The position numbers and the translations under genes are program-made. A DNA stretch of 64,000 nucleotides from Sabellastarte sp. h YS-2021 (lineage: Eukaryota > Annelida > Polychaeta > Sabellida > Sabellidae), in NCBI GenBank assembly GCA_964017235.1, contig OZ024927.1:47497293-47561292 (forward strand), read 5' to 3'. Under the pieces are notes generated by a model, which made no database searches, was not told where the DNA came from, and saw only the letters and a list, made by a program, of their open reading frames with translations. Shown piece by piece: positions 21,540 to 33,097 of this stretch (positions are counted from its first letter, which is position 1; each line of letters starts with the position of its first letter).

Positions 21540-23830
21540 AACAATCTCCAGATATTTTATAGAAAAGTGTGGATTATTGCGGATTTTCAACCTTATATGT
21601 GAATAGTTTAGTGTAGAAGTGTTATCTATATATCAAGCACGGATATACATTAAATCTGCTGGAAACGCTCCCTAGTTGACTCAATTTTTTGTTGATGATA
21701 GGGCAGTAATCGACGAGAAATATGAAGGCAGCCATTCTGCTAGTTTCCTCCCATTCAACAATTGTGTTGTTAGGGGCAGATCGACACTATTTAGAAGGAA
21801 TGAATATACTACTTACAGGTATTTTATCTGTGTCTTTTGTTTTGAATGTACCTTCTGCAAGCTTCCAGCTACAATCACGAAAGAAACGTCAATATTATGT
21901 CTATATATAGAAGGAATTCCCTGATAGGTGCATTCTTCAGAGCGCACTGGTACCGACTTCTCTGCTGTAAGGCATCAGTCAGACCAGCCAGCTCGAGTAT
22001 TAGTGTTTTTTCATCAGAAGCAGGAGATGCATTCTTCAGAAATCTTCAGAGCGCACTGGTCCAGACGTCTTTGCTGTAAAGCATTAGTCGACCGGCAAGC
22101 TCCAGTTCAACCGACCTCTCAATAGAAGGTGATATCAGTCCCTCCCTTGCAGACCCGGCTTTGTCATTGGTAGTGGGGGTTGTGGATGGCCAGGTCACTG
22201 TTTTAAGTTGCCTGGTTTTATCACGAAAGAAGAAATTCATCTGAGAACCTACTTCAGACCGGGACCGACCAGGACTTCTTCAGGGCACACTGGTCCAGGC
22301 TTCTCTGCTTTTAAAGCACCAGCCGATGATGATGTCATCTCCACGAAGCTGGTCACGTGATTCACCGACCAGATCACGAAGCTGATCATGTGATTCACCG
22401 AACAAGAAGGTCGGAAGTGCATTCTTTGTGCTCACGTCTACTGTGATTCCAGTTTTAGTTCCTGAAATTCACCTCCAGAGCGCACTGGTACAGACTTCTC
22501 TGCTACAAGCATCAGTCGACCAGCCAGCTCACGTTTAACCGGCAATTCTTTCTACACATTGCTACTGGGTTATTCACAACTAACGTCTACTGTGATACCA
22601 GTCCCTCTCTCATGGACCTGGCCTTTGTTGTCAGCAGTGGGGTTTGTGGATGAGCAGAATACTGCGCATTTGCCTGTATAAGTGTCACACAAAGAACGCA
22701 ACCACCGATGTCGTCTTCAATCAGCCAATCGCGTGTCCTTCCGAACAACAAGCTGGTCACGTGACACGCCGACCAACAATTGCTTCTAAAAATAACTCAC
22801 AAAGGCTTTCCCAGCAACTGTCAAATCTTCAAATAAGACGTGCGCTTAAAAGAAATACTTTAATTAATGAAGGAAACGTGCAGTAGATTGAATTCAACAC
22901 AAAAGATAGTTGTAAATTTCTTTCAGTAACTAGTTACAGAGTGTGCCGACCGGGTACTGGCTACACAGCCTTGTACAGTTGCTTCACCAACTGATTACAG
23001 TGTACTGACAAACTACATAGCCCTGTACAGTTGCTTTAACAACTGGTTACAGGGTACCGGCTACACCGCCTTGTACATTTGTTACAACAACTGGTTACAG
23101 AGTGTACCCACCGGGTACCGGCTACACAGCCTGCATTGAACAGCTTGCTTCATATTAGCCGGTTACAGAGCCTTCCTGCCCCTTACCAACCAGTACCAAT
23201 AATCACCAAACCAAAGGGCTTCTACTAGCTGGCCACTCCTCATCAGCAGCCTATTCACCGGCCTAAGACTGATGACAGGCCTAATAATGTGTAGTCCCTG
23301 ACAGGGAGTTTTTTCCTACACAGAAACTGCTTCAACCGGTTACAGAGCTCACCAACCGGTTACTGGCTATACAGTTTTTACTGAGCAGTTTTACTTCACA
23401 CCAGCTAATACAGAGACTACTGACCTGCTATCAGGTGCAATTACTGTCTTGCCCCTTTTCAATACTGGTTACAGAGAACCGGAACCGACCAGCAGACCCA
23501 CCTGGGGATCACCTAGTTAGTAGACTAGTAACTAAATTCAGTGGCCAGCCTAGCCTACCAGTTTACTGGTTACAGAATATCAAAGGCTACAGAGATTTAC
23601 TATAGCCAAAAATTGCTGGTTACTGAGAAAACAAATGGGTTTTTTGAACAGCAAGAGAAAAGGTGGTCCACACTCAAACAAGCTTTGATTGTGTCCGGTC
23701 AGGGATCAGCCGTCATACAAATGGCAATATGTACATTCTCCACCTTACAGGCGACTGGCCCGGGGCCAAGAGTCTATAAAATGTGAAGTGTTGTATCAGC
23801 CCCACCGGACTGGACCACAGCAATAACAGA
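21540..23830 (+). repeat. Non-gag, internally repetitive block within DIRS copy A-2
   Basis: No similarity to the family A gag visible in A-3 or A-4. Instead there are four degenerate copies of about 75 bp sharing AGCGCACTGGT...AGACTTCTCTGCT...CATCAGTCGACCAGCC (about 21,938, 22,048, 22,285 and 22,478). There is a short repeat CACGAAGCTGGTCACGTGATT/AAGCTGATCATGTGATT (22,334-22,402), with a relative near 22,745. A set of about 60-80 bp words AACTGGTTACAGAGTGTACC / CCGGGTACCGGCTACACAGC runs over 22,925-23,420. No protein is recognised. It could be a captured minisatellite or a variant 5' region of a non-autonomous subfamily. Confidence 0.6.
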
Positions 23831-23849
23831 TGGACTTTTAACTAGTTTT

Positions 23850-25640
23850 CATTATCACCAGGCCGGACCAGTGTCCGGAGGGATGGAAATGTTTGTCAGA
23901 CTACCAAATGTCCCTAATATGGCACACAGTCTGCCTGTAGGGTCCAGACTAACTCCGTTTTGGGAACTTAGGAAGCCTTGGGGGCTTGATCCTAGGTAGT
24001 ACAAATGTTGAAGGAGGGCTACACTCTCCCTTTCTAGTCAAGACTAAACTTGACAAGGTCACCAAAAATCCATCAGCTTATGGACAAGATGCAGTCGAGC
24101 CAGTTCAAAATCTCTGGGCTTCTTCAGCTGACCTTTCTTGGTTCCAAAACCACATAGCCGTTGGAGACCTGTTCTAGATCTGAACAAACCAAATCTTTCG
24201 GAGACCATCAGGACTTCCCTCCAACAAGTGGAGTGGGTTACCTCAATAGATTTCAAGGACGCCTACTTCCATTTACCTATACAGGAACAATCCAGGAAAT
24301 ACCTGAGATTTCGCATCCAAGGTCAGGCATACCAGTTCAAGGCTCTGCCATTCGGTTTGCCCACAGCACCCATGGAGTTCACTGTGATACCAAGGGAGGT
24401 GAAACTGATGGTTATACACAAGGGTTTACGAATCCACCAGTACCTAGGCTGGTTGGTGAGAGCCAGATCCCACCAGGCTTGTCTCCAACATACACAGGAA
24501 CTAGTAAATTGTGTCGGCAATTGGGTTGGCTGGTGAACTTAGAGAAATCAGAACTGGAGCCCAAACAAGACTTCGATTTTGTAGGCTACCAGTTCGACCT
24601 CTGGTCTGGTCGGGTCCGACTGACTCCGGACCAGTGGCAGAACCTTCAAGAGGAAATACTGAAACTGCTATCCCTACCGGCTTGCCTGGTCCGGGAATTC
24701 ATGCCCTTGATAGGTTTGCTAACAGCTACAGAAAGCAAGTTCATCTAGGCCAACTTCATACAAGACCCATTCAGTGGCATCACTGGAAGGTACCAGAATC
24801 ATTCGAAAAGGTGATCCCAATCCCCAGGTCCCTGCACCCCCATTTTCAATGGTGGCTGCAGGAAGACAATGTACTTACAGGCCAACCATTACACCCAATA
24901 TAACATGCTCTGCAAATATTTACAGACACATCAAAAGAAGGGTGGGGCGCTCACTTAGACGAGCACACTGCAAGAGGAACCTGGTCCCTTCCGGGAAGCA
25001 AGCTGCATATTAACTCTCGAGACTTAACAGCAGTCTTTCTGGCTTTAAAAGAGTTCCAAGACCTTTGCCCAAACAAGATAGTACTTGTAGCAACCGACAA
25101 CACCACAGTAGTGTCATACTTAAGCAAGGAAGGAGGCATGAGGTCGGGCCCACTTTGTGCCCTACTATGGAGAATCTTGACCTGGTGTGCCAGAAAACAA
25201 GTGACTCTAAAGCCCGACACATTCCAGGCTGGCTGAACATGGTAGCAGACAATCTACCCAGGCTAGGCCAGACCATCCAGAGTGGTTTCTCCTTCCAGAG
25301 GTCTTCCACTCCATATGCAGCAGGTGGCACCGGCCCAAAATAGAATTATTTGCTACGAGGTTCAACAACAAGTTGCCTCTGTTTGCGTCACTGGTACCGG
25401 ATCTCCTGGCCACAGCAGTGGTTGCGCTCAGTCGGCCAGGGTTGGATCTGAAAGCATACACCTTCCCACCATGAGCCATATTGGGCAAGGTGGTGAAGTT
25501 GCAGGACTCCCTATACAAGAGAATCATTCTGATTGCTCCGGGGTGGCCCAACATATCTTGGTTTCGGGATCTAGTGGCCATGTCCAGCCAAATCCCACTG
25601 AGCCTGCTCAATCTGCCCAACCTGTTGACAGCCATTCAAT
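23850..25640 (+). pseudogene. DIRS family A RT / RNase H region (copy A-2), broken
   Basis: RT blocks are visible: WVTSIDFKDAYFHLPIQEQSRKYLRF-like at about 24,235-24,310 and FKALPFGLPTAPMEFT at about 24,330-24,380, then IHQYLGW in place of the usual YLDD context. RNase H words follow (ATDNTTVVSY near 25,090, ARHIPGW near 25,212). The region aligns in order with A-3 at 33,400-35,200. It contains several breaks. Confidence 0.82.
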
Positions 25641-25689
25641 CAGATCCCTTACAGAAATCTGACAAATCTTAATCTCCATGCATGGCTCC

Positions 25690-26750
25690 TAGAGCCTCAG
25701 CAATCGAGGAGCAGGGCTTGTCTGAGGCAGTGGCAGCAAGAATTGAGGCTCCTCAAAAGGGATCAATCAGATCAGTCTATGAGCCAAGTGGGCCACTTTT
25801 ACAAGTGATGTATCGCTCATCAGGTGGACTTCGGGGCACTCCCTGTAAAGTCAGTTGCTGACTTCCTTATGTACCTGTTTCAGGACAGGAAATTGCAGCC
25901 CAGCACCATTGATGGTTACAGAGCATCCATTGCTGATAGACTGGGACATTCGCCCATCAATATCAGTAAGGATGAAAATCTCACTCGTCTCCTGGATAGT
26001 TTCCACTGAAACAGACCCAAAGGCCGGAGGGGAATCCCCTCCTGGAACCCCTCTCTGGTTTTTGCACCAGCTGACAAGGTTCATTTTGAGCCAATTAAAG
26101 AGGCCTCCTTGAAGCATTTGACCTTCAAGACAGTTTTCCTGTTGGCTCTGGGGTCGGGCAAGCATAGAAGTGAGATACATGCTTGGCAAAACAGAAATAT
26201 TAGACACCAATCCGACTGGTCAAAGGTGTCCCTGTACCCATCACCCAGCTTTCTCTCCAAGAATCAGCTGGCCAAAGAGGGTCCAGGCAATGTGGCCCCA
26301 GGGGCTATAACAGCCCTGGCCCCCAACTCTGGATAGATCCCTCAAGTCTGACAGGTCCCTCTGTCTGGTCAAAGCATTGCGCTACTATTTGGACAGGTCC
26401 TCAGGCAGAATAAGGAGGTGGTTTTTGTCTCCTTTTGAGAAAGTTTTCGACAAAGACATCTCACCTGCCACTATCTCCTCTTGGATCAAGGAAATTGTGG
26501 TCCTATGTTATGAGCTCTCTGACCAGGAGGCCCACCCTTTACATCAGGTTAAGGCCCATGATGTCAGGGCCTTTGCTGCTTCTAAGGTCTTCCAGTCGGG
26601 AGTCTCCTGAGATCCAATCTTGTCAGCCTGCCACTGAAGTCACATAATACATTCACACAGTTGTATCTGAAGGGCGTGGCTTGGGCTGATTCAGAGCTTT
26701 ACCAATTGGGCTCGGTTGTGGCTGCTCAGCAGATCCACAAGTGGCCCTTA
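25690..26750 (+). pseudogene. DIRS family A tyrosine recombinase region (copy A-2), broken
   Basis: Core-binding region with DRKLQPSTIDGYRASIADRL (about 25,885-25,945). Catalytic region with GSGKHRSEIHAWQNRN (26,150-26,195) and VKAHDVRAFAASKVFQSGVS (26,549-26,608), followed by CQPAT and an FTQLYLKGVAWADSE-like tail. It is the same recombinase as in A-1 and A-3. Several breaks. Confidence 0.82.
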
Positions 26751-27089
26751 GATTGAGGAGATTTGTATATATGTATAAACAGTTCTTCATGTACATAAGA
26801 ATTAAGTGTGGCATGCTTCCTTTGGGAGGTGTATTTGCATTCTGGGACTGAACTCATCCCTCTCTTCCCCTACCTCAGAGCAGGTCTGCAAAAAGGGGGG
26901 GGCGACAGCGGTATAGCCCCAGGTTACTGGCTGCTGGCAACCGATCATGGCCTTACAGGGTTTCCTGACCTTAAGGTCAACCCAGGCCTGGGTCTATAGG
27001 TCTCCTGACGAAGTCAGCCTAGACCGTAGGTTAAAATTTGCTATTACTTGTGAGTTCACATAAGTCTCTAGTAACTTACCCGCCGACCA

Positions 27090-27438
27090 AGCGGTAGTTA
27101 TTCAGCAATTGTCCATTGGATAGGATGTATTAACGCAATAAAATTGCAAATTTAATAAGTAAATTAAATTTTTAAAGTTAATACCCTATCCAATGGACAC
27201 ACAAGACCCTCCCACCGACTCCGCTATCAGCTTACTAGGGGTCTAATAGGTTTAGACAACGAAAAAGATGCTATGACGTCATGTTGTCTAGACAGGAAGT
27301 AAATACCATGTGCCACCTGGCGAATGCACAGTACTGGGACCGGCCAGCCGGCGGAAACACAGGACGTCTTTTTCTGGCGTTTGGCGGCCGACCGGATTAG
27401 CAATTGTCCATTGGATAGGGCATTAAGTTATAAAAATT
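27090..27438. repeat. DIRS family A right terminal repeat and complementary region (A-2)
   Basis: GCAATTGTCCATTGGATAGG (about 27,106), its inverted partner CCTATCCAATGGACAC (about 27,185) and a second direct copy at about 27,399-27,418. TGACGTCA is at 27,274-27,281. The block is complementary to the left end at 21,321-21,530. Confidence 0.85.
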
Positions 27439-29120
27439 TCTCTCGGGTTTTACAGTCGACTGGTTCTTGTATCCAAGCCTCACCAGAGGTGGAGGCCAGT
27501 AATGGACCTAAGCAGGCTCAACACCTTTCTACTTCAAAATGGAAACCCCAGAGTCCATCAGGGCCTCTCTGATTCCAGGGGAATGGGTGTCGTCGATGGA
27601 CTTGGCAGACACCTACCTTCACATCCCCATCCACCGAAACTCAAGGAAGTACCTAAAGTTTTGCCACAAGTCGCAAGTGTTTCAGTTCACTTCCCTTTGG
27701 ACTAGCCATGGCCCCTCATGCATTACTATAATTGTAAAAGAGGTGAAGCTGATGGCGCTGTCAAGGGGAATCAGACTTCACCAGTAACTGGACGACTGGC
27801 TGATCAGGGCCTAGTCTCCAGAAGAAGCACAAGTAAACACTCGATGGTGGACCTAACACAGTCCTTGGGGTGGATAATAAATCAGAAGTCCGAACTAAAG
27901 CCAACTCAGGTGCTTTCCTTCGTGGGCTACGAATATCATCTAGATTCATCTCAAGAGAGATGGCTCAAACTTCAGGATTTGATCATACGACTCAAGTCAA
28001 AACATGTTTTGATGTCACTAATTGGGTTGCTTACCTCAATGGAGAAAATGGTCCCGGAGGGACGCCTGCAGATGAGGCCCTTTCAGTTTCACCTCGAGGA
28101 GCACTGGAGATTTCCTCAGTTGTTGGCTCATACTTTAGGATTTGATCCTACGACTCAAGTCTAAAGATGTTTTGATGTCGCTAATTGGGTTGCTTGCCTC
28201 AATGGAGAAAATGGTCCCGGAGGGATGCCTTCACATGAGGCCCTTTCAGTTTCACCTCAAGCAGCACTGGAGATTTCATCAGTCGTTCGACACCCTCCTT
28301 CCTTGGACAGAAACCATTTCAGCACATCTAGACTGGTGGCAAAATCCCACAAACGCGATGAAAGGCTCAGACCTTCATCCCAAAGACCACAGTATGCAAC
28401 TCTTTACAGACGCCTCAAATGAAGGCTGGGGCGCTCACTTAGAGCAAACCTCTGCAAAAGGTCTGTGGTCGGACAGGGAAAAAAGGCTACACATAAATGT
28501 TCTAGAGCTGAAGGCGGTTTCTTTGGCCCTTCAAAGGTTCAAGGACCAGTGTCAAAACCAAACCGTGTTAGTTGCCACAGACAACTCAACAGTGGTAGCC
28601 TACATAAACAAACAAGGTGGAACCCACTCGGCGGAGATGTGCGCTCACCTGTGGAAGATCATGACCTGGTGCCACCGCTACAGATAACACTAAAAGCCAG
28701 ACACATTCCAGGGTGTCTGAATGTGATGGCCGACCTGCTGTCCAAGTCGAACCAAGTTCAGTCAACAGAGTGGTCACTGCATCCGCAGGTGTTCAAACAG
28801 ATCCGTCTCAAGTGGTTCACTCCACATGTAGATCTGTTTGCCACTCGCCTGAACCACAAAGTTCCACCGTACGTGTCTCCAGTCCCAGACCAAAATGCTT
28901 GGGACATATATGCTCTGAAATAAACTGGACGGGTCTCACTGCTTATGCTTACCCTCCCATGGCTCTCCTTCACAGGAGGCAATCCAATTGCCTGATCATT
29001 GTAATAGCCCCAGGCTGGCCAGGGATGCCCTGGTTTTGGGACCTAGTGCATCTCTCAACAGAGATCCCACTTCAACTTCCAGTGTCAAGAACTCTTCTCA
29101 AACAGTCCCAAAATTATGTG
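27439..29120 (+). pseudogene. DIRS family B RT / RNase H region (copy B-2), broken, with 163-bp duplication
   Basis: Encodes the middle RT through RNase H: LADTYLHIPIHRNSRKYL-like near 27,600-27,660, LFTDASNEGWGAHLEQ near 28,400-28,445, LELKAVSLAL and ATDNSTVVAYINKQGGTHSAEM near 28,575-28,645, and ARHIPGCLNVMADLLSK near 28,697-28,745. The segment 27,974-28,136 is repeated in tandem at 28,137-28,299, with visible divergence between the two units. Other breaks are present. Confidence 0.85.
27974..28299 (+). repeat. 163-bp tandem duplication inside DIRS B-2
   Basis: AGGATTTGATC(A/C)TACGACTC begins both units (27,974 and 28,137). The following CTAATTGGGTTGCTT and AATGGTCCCGGAGGGA words repeat at the same 163-bp offset. 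Other family B copies have a single unit. Confidence 0.85.
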
Positions 29121-29129
29121 TTCCACAGC

Positions 29130-30170
29130 ATCTCAACCTCCACGCCTGGTGTCTAGGAGTGGCCAGCTCCAAGAACCAGGCTTCTCTGTGGAGGTGGCAG
29201 AGAGAATTGGTACCCCTCAGAGATCGTCAACAAGGACCATCTACCCGTCAAAGTGGGCCTACTTGAGAGATGGTGCAGAGAAAATTAATTTCTCCACTCT
29301 CTCTATAAAGCAAATCTCAGACTCCTTTATATACCTGTACCAAGATCTAAACAGGCGCCCTTTGACCATTGATTGTTATAGGACAGCCATTGTTGACACC
29401 CTGAGTCAAACGGTCTCCATATCTCTCAGAGTTCAGACCTTAAAGGGGGACTCTCCAGTTTTCACAGGTATCATCCCAAAAGTTCCAGGAATCTTTCTTA
29501 GTGGAACCTTTCTGTTCTCAATGAGCTCACAAAACCACCCTTTGAGCCTATGAAAGACACAGACCTCAAACATCTTACTCTCAAAACTGCTTTCTTGCTA
29601 GCTTTGGCCTCTGGCAAGCGCCGAAGCGAAATCCATGCCTGGGTCACAAAGAATCTAATCTAGGCCAATGGGAAAAGGTTGCCTTGTTCCCCTCTTCAGG
29701 TTTCATTGACAAAAATCAACTAACAAGAGAAGGTTCTCACGGTGTGTCTCCAGTGACTATTCCTGCTATAACTATCATTGTAGATAGACAATTCAAGGAA
29801 GACAGGACCTTGTGTCCGGTACGGGCCCTGAGGTACTATTTGGATCAAACCAAAGACCAAAGCGGGTCTCAATCCCTTCTCTTCATCTCCTTCAAGAAAG
29901 GACATCAGACCTGCTACACTTTCTTCTGGCTAAAACAAACTGTCTTACTTTGTTATAAACAAGCAGACCAACAAGCCTTGGACCTGGTCCAAGTCGAAGC
30001 GCATGACATTGGAGCCTCAGCAGCCTCTTAAGGCCTTTTACGGTGGGGTATCGGTGGACCAAATCATGCATGTCACTGGAAAGCTCACAGCACATTTACA
30101 ATTTTTTACCTAAAAGACCTTACTTGGTCAGACAACAACAATATGTATCTGGGACCAGTAGTAGCGGCAC
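29130..30170 (+). pseudogene. DIRS family B tyrosine recombinase region (copy B-2), broken
   Basis: Core-binding words (VEVAERI, TIYPSKWAY, YLYQDLNRRPLTID) at 29,190-29,380. Catalytic words at 29,580-30,110 (ASGKRRSEIHAW near 29,606-29,641, FISFKKGH, and the HD-x-x-A block near 30,000). Unlike B-1 it has no insertion at the hAT-like site. Several breaks. Confidence 0.8.
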
Positions 30171-30527
30171 AAGTCCTAAGGGGGGACACACCCCCTGCAG
30201 CCTAAATCTTCAGGAATCTATCCCAGGGTCTAGGTATTGGTTACCTCTCCAGATATTTACGGTCTGTTATATTCTTAACTGTATAATGTAGTTAGTGTTT
30301 ATCAGTGTACCATAAACTCATTTTTGGGGTGGCAAGATTGAGGAGGAGATTCTAGTCTAGGGCTGTATTATTATAGCAGTGATGCCCTTGGAGGCTATCT
30401 TGAGTGAGCACGGCTGCACTCTCTTCTCAAAACATCCAGACAGTAACCGTGCTGGATATATTTTTAATTCTAAATTCAAGAAAAATGAACAACTTCCAGT
30501 CTCGGCTGTAATCCCGCCACCGGGCGG

Positions 30528-30886
30528 TTGATTCAGCATTCAGTCCCACATGGTAAACTATTATAGCGCAATAAAATTGAAAATTTTAATTTCTTAAATG
30601 TAGCTTTTATAAGCTACAAGCTTACCATGTGGGACTGAGGAAAGTTCCACCCTGCCTCCCCGCTGTATTTCAGCTGAGGGGGTATGGGCTAGATTAACCA
30701 TGAGAGAACGAATTGCCAAACGACACTGCTATGGTACATACTAAACCACAGATTGGCCCATTCTAAACGTCCATTTTTCTTGGTCGTTTGCTGGAGTTCT
30801 GCAGCCTCCCGAGTTAGCATTCAGTCCCACATGGTAAGCTTGTAGCTTATAAAAGCTACATTTAAGTAATTAAAATTTTCAATTTT
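30528..30886. repeat. DIRS family B right terminal repeat and complementary region (B-2)
   Basis: AGTCCCACATGGTAAACTAT at about 30,541, the inverted partner AAGCTTACCATGTGGGACTG at about 30,619 and a second direct copy at about 30,821. It runs without a gap into the left end of A-3 through CAATTTTATTGCG (30,880-30,892), a word common to the outer ends of both families. Confidence 0.82.
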
Positions 30887-31085
30887 ATTGCGTTAATACA
30901 TCCTATCCAATGGACAATTGCTAATCCGGTCAGCACAGACCGGCCCGCCAAACGACAGAAAAAGCCGTTCTATATGAGTGCATAATGCACACACAAGCTG
31001 GTCAGTCCGACTGCATTCTCGCTAGGTGGCGTGTGTTTCCTAGACGTGACGTCATAGCATCTTTTTCGTTTGGCGCGTGACTGTG
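30887..31085 (+). repeat. Left inverted terminal repeat of DIRS copy A-3
   Basis: TTATTGCGTTAATACATCCT, CCAATGGACAATTGCTAATC and GACCGGCCCGCCAAACGACA, in the same order as at 48,318 (A-4). The CRE palindrome TGACGTCA is at 31,047-31,054, followed by CATCTTTTTCGTTTGGCGCG. It inversely matches the complementary regions of other A copies. Confidence 0.82.
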
Positions 31086-31199
31086 TACACGTGTACATGT
31101 AATTCTCGCAAGTGATTTATGTGATTTATGTGGTGAATATTCATCAGGGAAAGAACTTTTTTTATTGTTATTGGATTTTGTGTATATTGTGGACAAACA

Positions 31200-33091
31200 T
31201 GGCGTCTCCTGGACAAAGAAGAGGCGTTTGTGGCCATGCTATCCCTGGCTTTGATAATCATGCTCATTGTGCCCGTTGTGGGGATAAAAAGAGAGGAACG
31301 GATCCCTGTATTAAAGGAAACGTTTGTCCATCTTGTAATATTTGGACTGAAGAACACAAACTTCGTTTGGCCACCCCCGTTTATCAGAATAAGAAGGAAA
31401 AGCGGGAATCTAAAACTGCAGAAGAATGCACCCTTGTTGGCCCCTCATTGGTGTCTGTGATTGGTGTTTCTACTGACGGGGATAGAAGCTCAGAAGAGGC
31501 GAGCAGCACCCCTGTGGTAGTGAAAGCCAAGAAGAGTGCTGAGAGCTTAGAAGAAGTGAGTAACGTTTCGAACGTGAAAACTAAGAAGATCAAGTCCCCT
31601 GCTTCCTCAGTGGCCAAAGAGAAATCTAAGAAACGTCAGTCTTCACCGACCAAATCTACCAATGGAACTAGCGTTTCAGCAGGCTGGAAGCTATGTTGTT
31701 GTCAAAGACTTTATCTCAACCGGAAATGTCTTTTCAGCCGGTTAAAGTTACTCCAGCCAGACCTCCACCAGCCGGTGCGACTGAGAAGGCTGAGCCCTTT
31801 TTTGTTCCACCTCAAAAGAATGCCTCAGACCGACCTCAGCATTTACTACGGATAAAATCACTACCGAACCGACACTCTGATCTTCAAGTAATTTACCCAC
31901 CCAACAGCAACTGCTTCCGATTCTGATTCACTACCGGATGTAGCTGATAAGTGTGAGGAGGGTGAACTCTCTGACCTTGATCAGGATATTTCAATCACTG
32001 ATGCCGACCAGGTTTTGTCTGAAGAACAAAATTACAGGGAGACTATGCGCGGCATTAGGTCGTACATGGGGTGGTCGCACGTACCGGATGTAGATTCAGC
32101 ACTGGCTAATTCTGAGGATAATCTGTTTGCAGCCCTGAAACAACAACCAGCAGGAAAGATCAGTGTTCAGTTACCTACAGACGACTGGCTGTGTCGTAAA
32201 ATGGATAGATTAAACTTAACCTTGACTCAAGGATACCCTTCTAAAGGGTCTGATGCTGGTGGACTTCAACGTGACCAGTTTATAAAAGCATCCAAGTCAC
32301 AAGGGAAATGGTACGGTTTGCATCCTAACCAGAATAAACCCACTGGATCCGTCTCTTTCTGGCATTGTGACACTTCTAAGCTGAACAGTATGTTTAGTAG
32401 AATCGCCAGATCTTCAGGGCTCACTACCCCAGCCCCACCCTCTCGTTATGTCTCCCAGTATACCCTCAGGAAGTGGGAGAAAAGTGCTCATGAAGCAACA
32501 TATATGTGTAACCAGGCTGCAGGATTTAGTAGATGCTTGAGTAAAGTTCAGCAGGACTTATGTTCTCAACTCAAAATTATTCAAGCAGAACACAGTAAAG
32601 GAAAATCTGCAGACAAAGTCGGTAGTGCTACGGAAGAGTTACAATACCTCTTGCATTTCAACTCCTCCATTTCTCAGTGTATGGCGAAAACAATGGAGCA
32701 TTTGTCAGACTTTGCCTTTGTAAACATGTATAACTTCACACCTCTTAGAAGGGAATCATACTTTGCCCATGTTAAAGCTGGCATTAAGCAGGACACTCTG
32801 GCTGCATTACGCCAGGCCCCCATGGATCTGGATACCTTGTTTCCGGACACTGTTTTAAGGAAGGCCAAGGAAGACATTTCAAAGTTTGAGGATAGGGGTC
32901 GAACACACACTGGTTCTAACCACAAGGATACTCGTTTCCACCCTTACAAGAGGTCGGATAAGCCTTATCAAGACAACAAGCCTGCTAGGCCTGCCTGGAA
33001 AAACATTGGTCATTTACAGAAGAAAAAGACCAGATTTCAAACAAATAAATATTCCTCGCGACAGGCCCGAGGTCAAGCTTCATTTAAATGA
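31200..33091 (+). pseudogene. DIRS family A gag region (copy A-3), broken
   Basis: Starts at ATGGCGTCTCCTGG (31,200). The N-terminal part has a zinc-knuckle-like cysteine/histidine set (CGHAIPGFDNHAHCARCGDKKRG, then CPSCN). A Lys/Ser/Glu-rich linker follows, then an acidic segment (ELSDLDQDISITDAD), the SEEQNYRETMRGIRSYMGWSH block, and a helical capsid-like C-terminal part (AAGFSRCLSKVQQDL ... VKAGIKQDTLAALRQAP). The tail is basic. The same order is seen in A-4 at 48,592-50,479. The C-terminal 358 residues (32,015-33,091) are in one open frame. Confidence 0.85.
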
Positions 33092-33097
33092 CAATCA

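Larger units (their letters stand above)
21321..27438 (+). mobile_element. DIRS retrotransposon, family A, copy A-2, inserted in B-2
   Basis: Both ends are present. The left end (21,321-21,530, CTATCCAATGGACAATTGC, GCGCAGACCAGCCCGCC) is the reverse complement of the complementary region at about 27,200-27,438. No target duplication is seen, as expected for recombinase-mediated insertion. RT/RNase H is at about 23,850-25,640, the recombinase at 25,690-26,750 and the end block at 27,090-27,438. Where gag should be (21,540-23,830) there is unrelated, internally repetitive DNA. The copy is broken, and in the 3' half it closely matches A-1. Confidence 0.88.
21013..30886 (+). mobile_element. DIRS retrotransposon, family B, 5'-truncated copy B-2, split by DIRS A-2
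   Basis: A fossil family B copy. It starts in the gag tail / RT start (21,013-21,320, GGGCGTGGAAACC...), is interrupted by the whole A-2 element (21,321-27,438) and resumes at 27,439 with TCTCTCGGGTTTTACAGTCG. The unsplit sequence is seen at about 13,291-13,310 and 41,061-41,080. It continues through RT/RNase H, the recombinase and the family B end block (30,528-30,886). A 163-bp tandem duplication lies inside the RT/RNase H region (27,974-28,299). It has many breaks and is older than A-2. Its right end merges with A-3 in a shared AATTTTATTGCG stretch. Confidence 0.9.
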
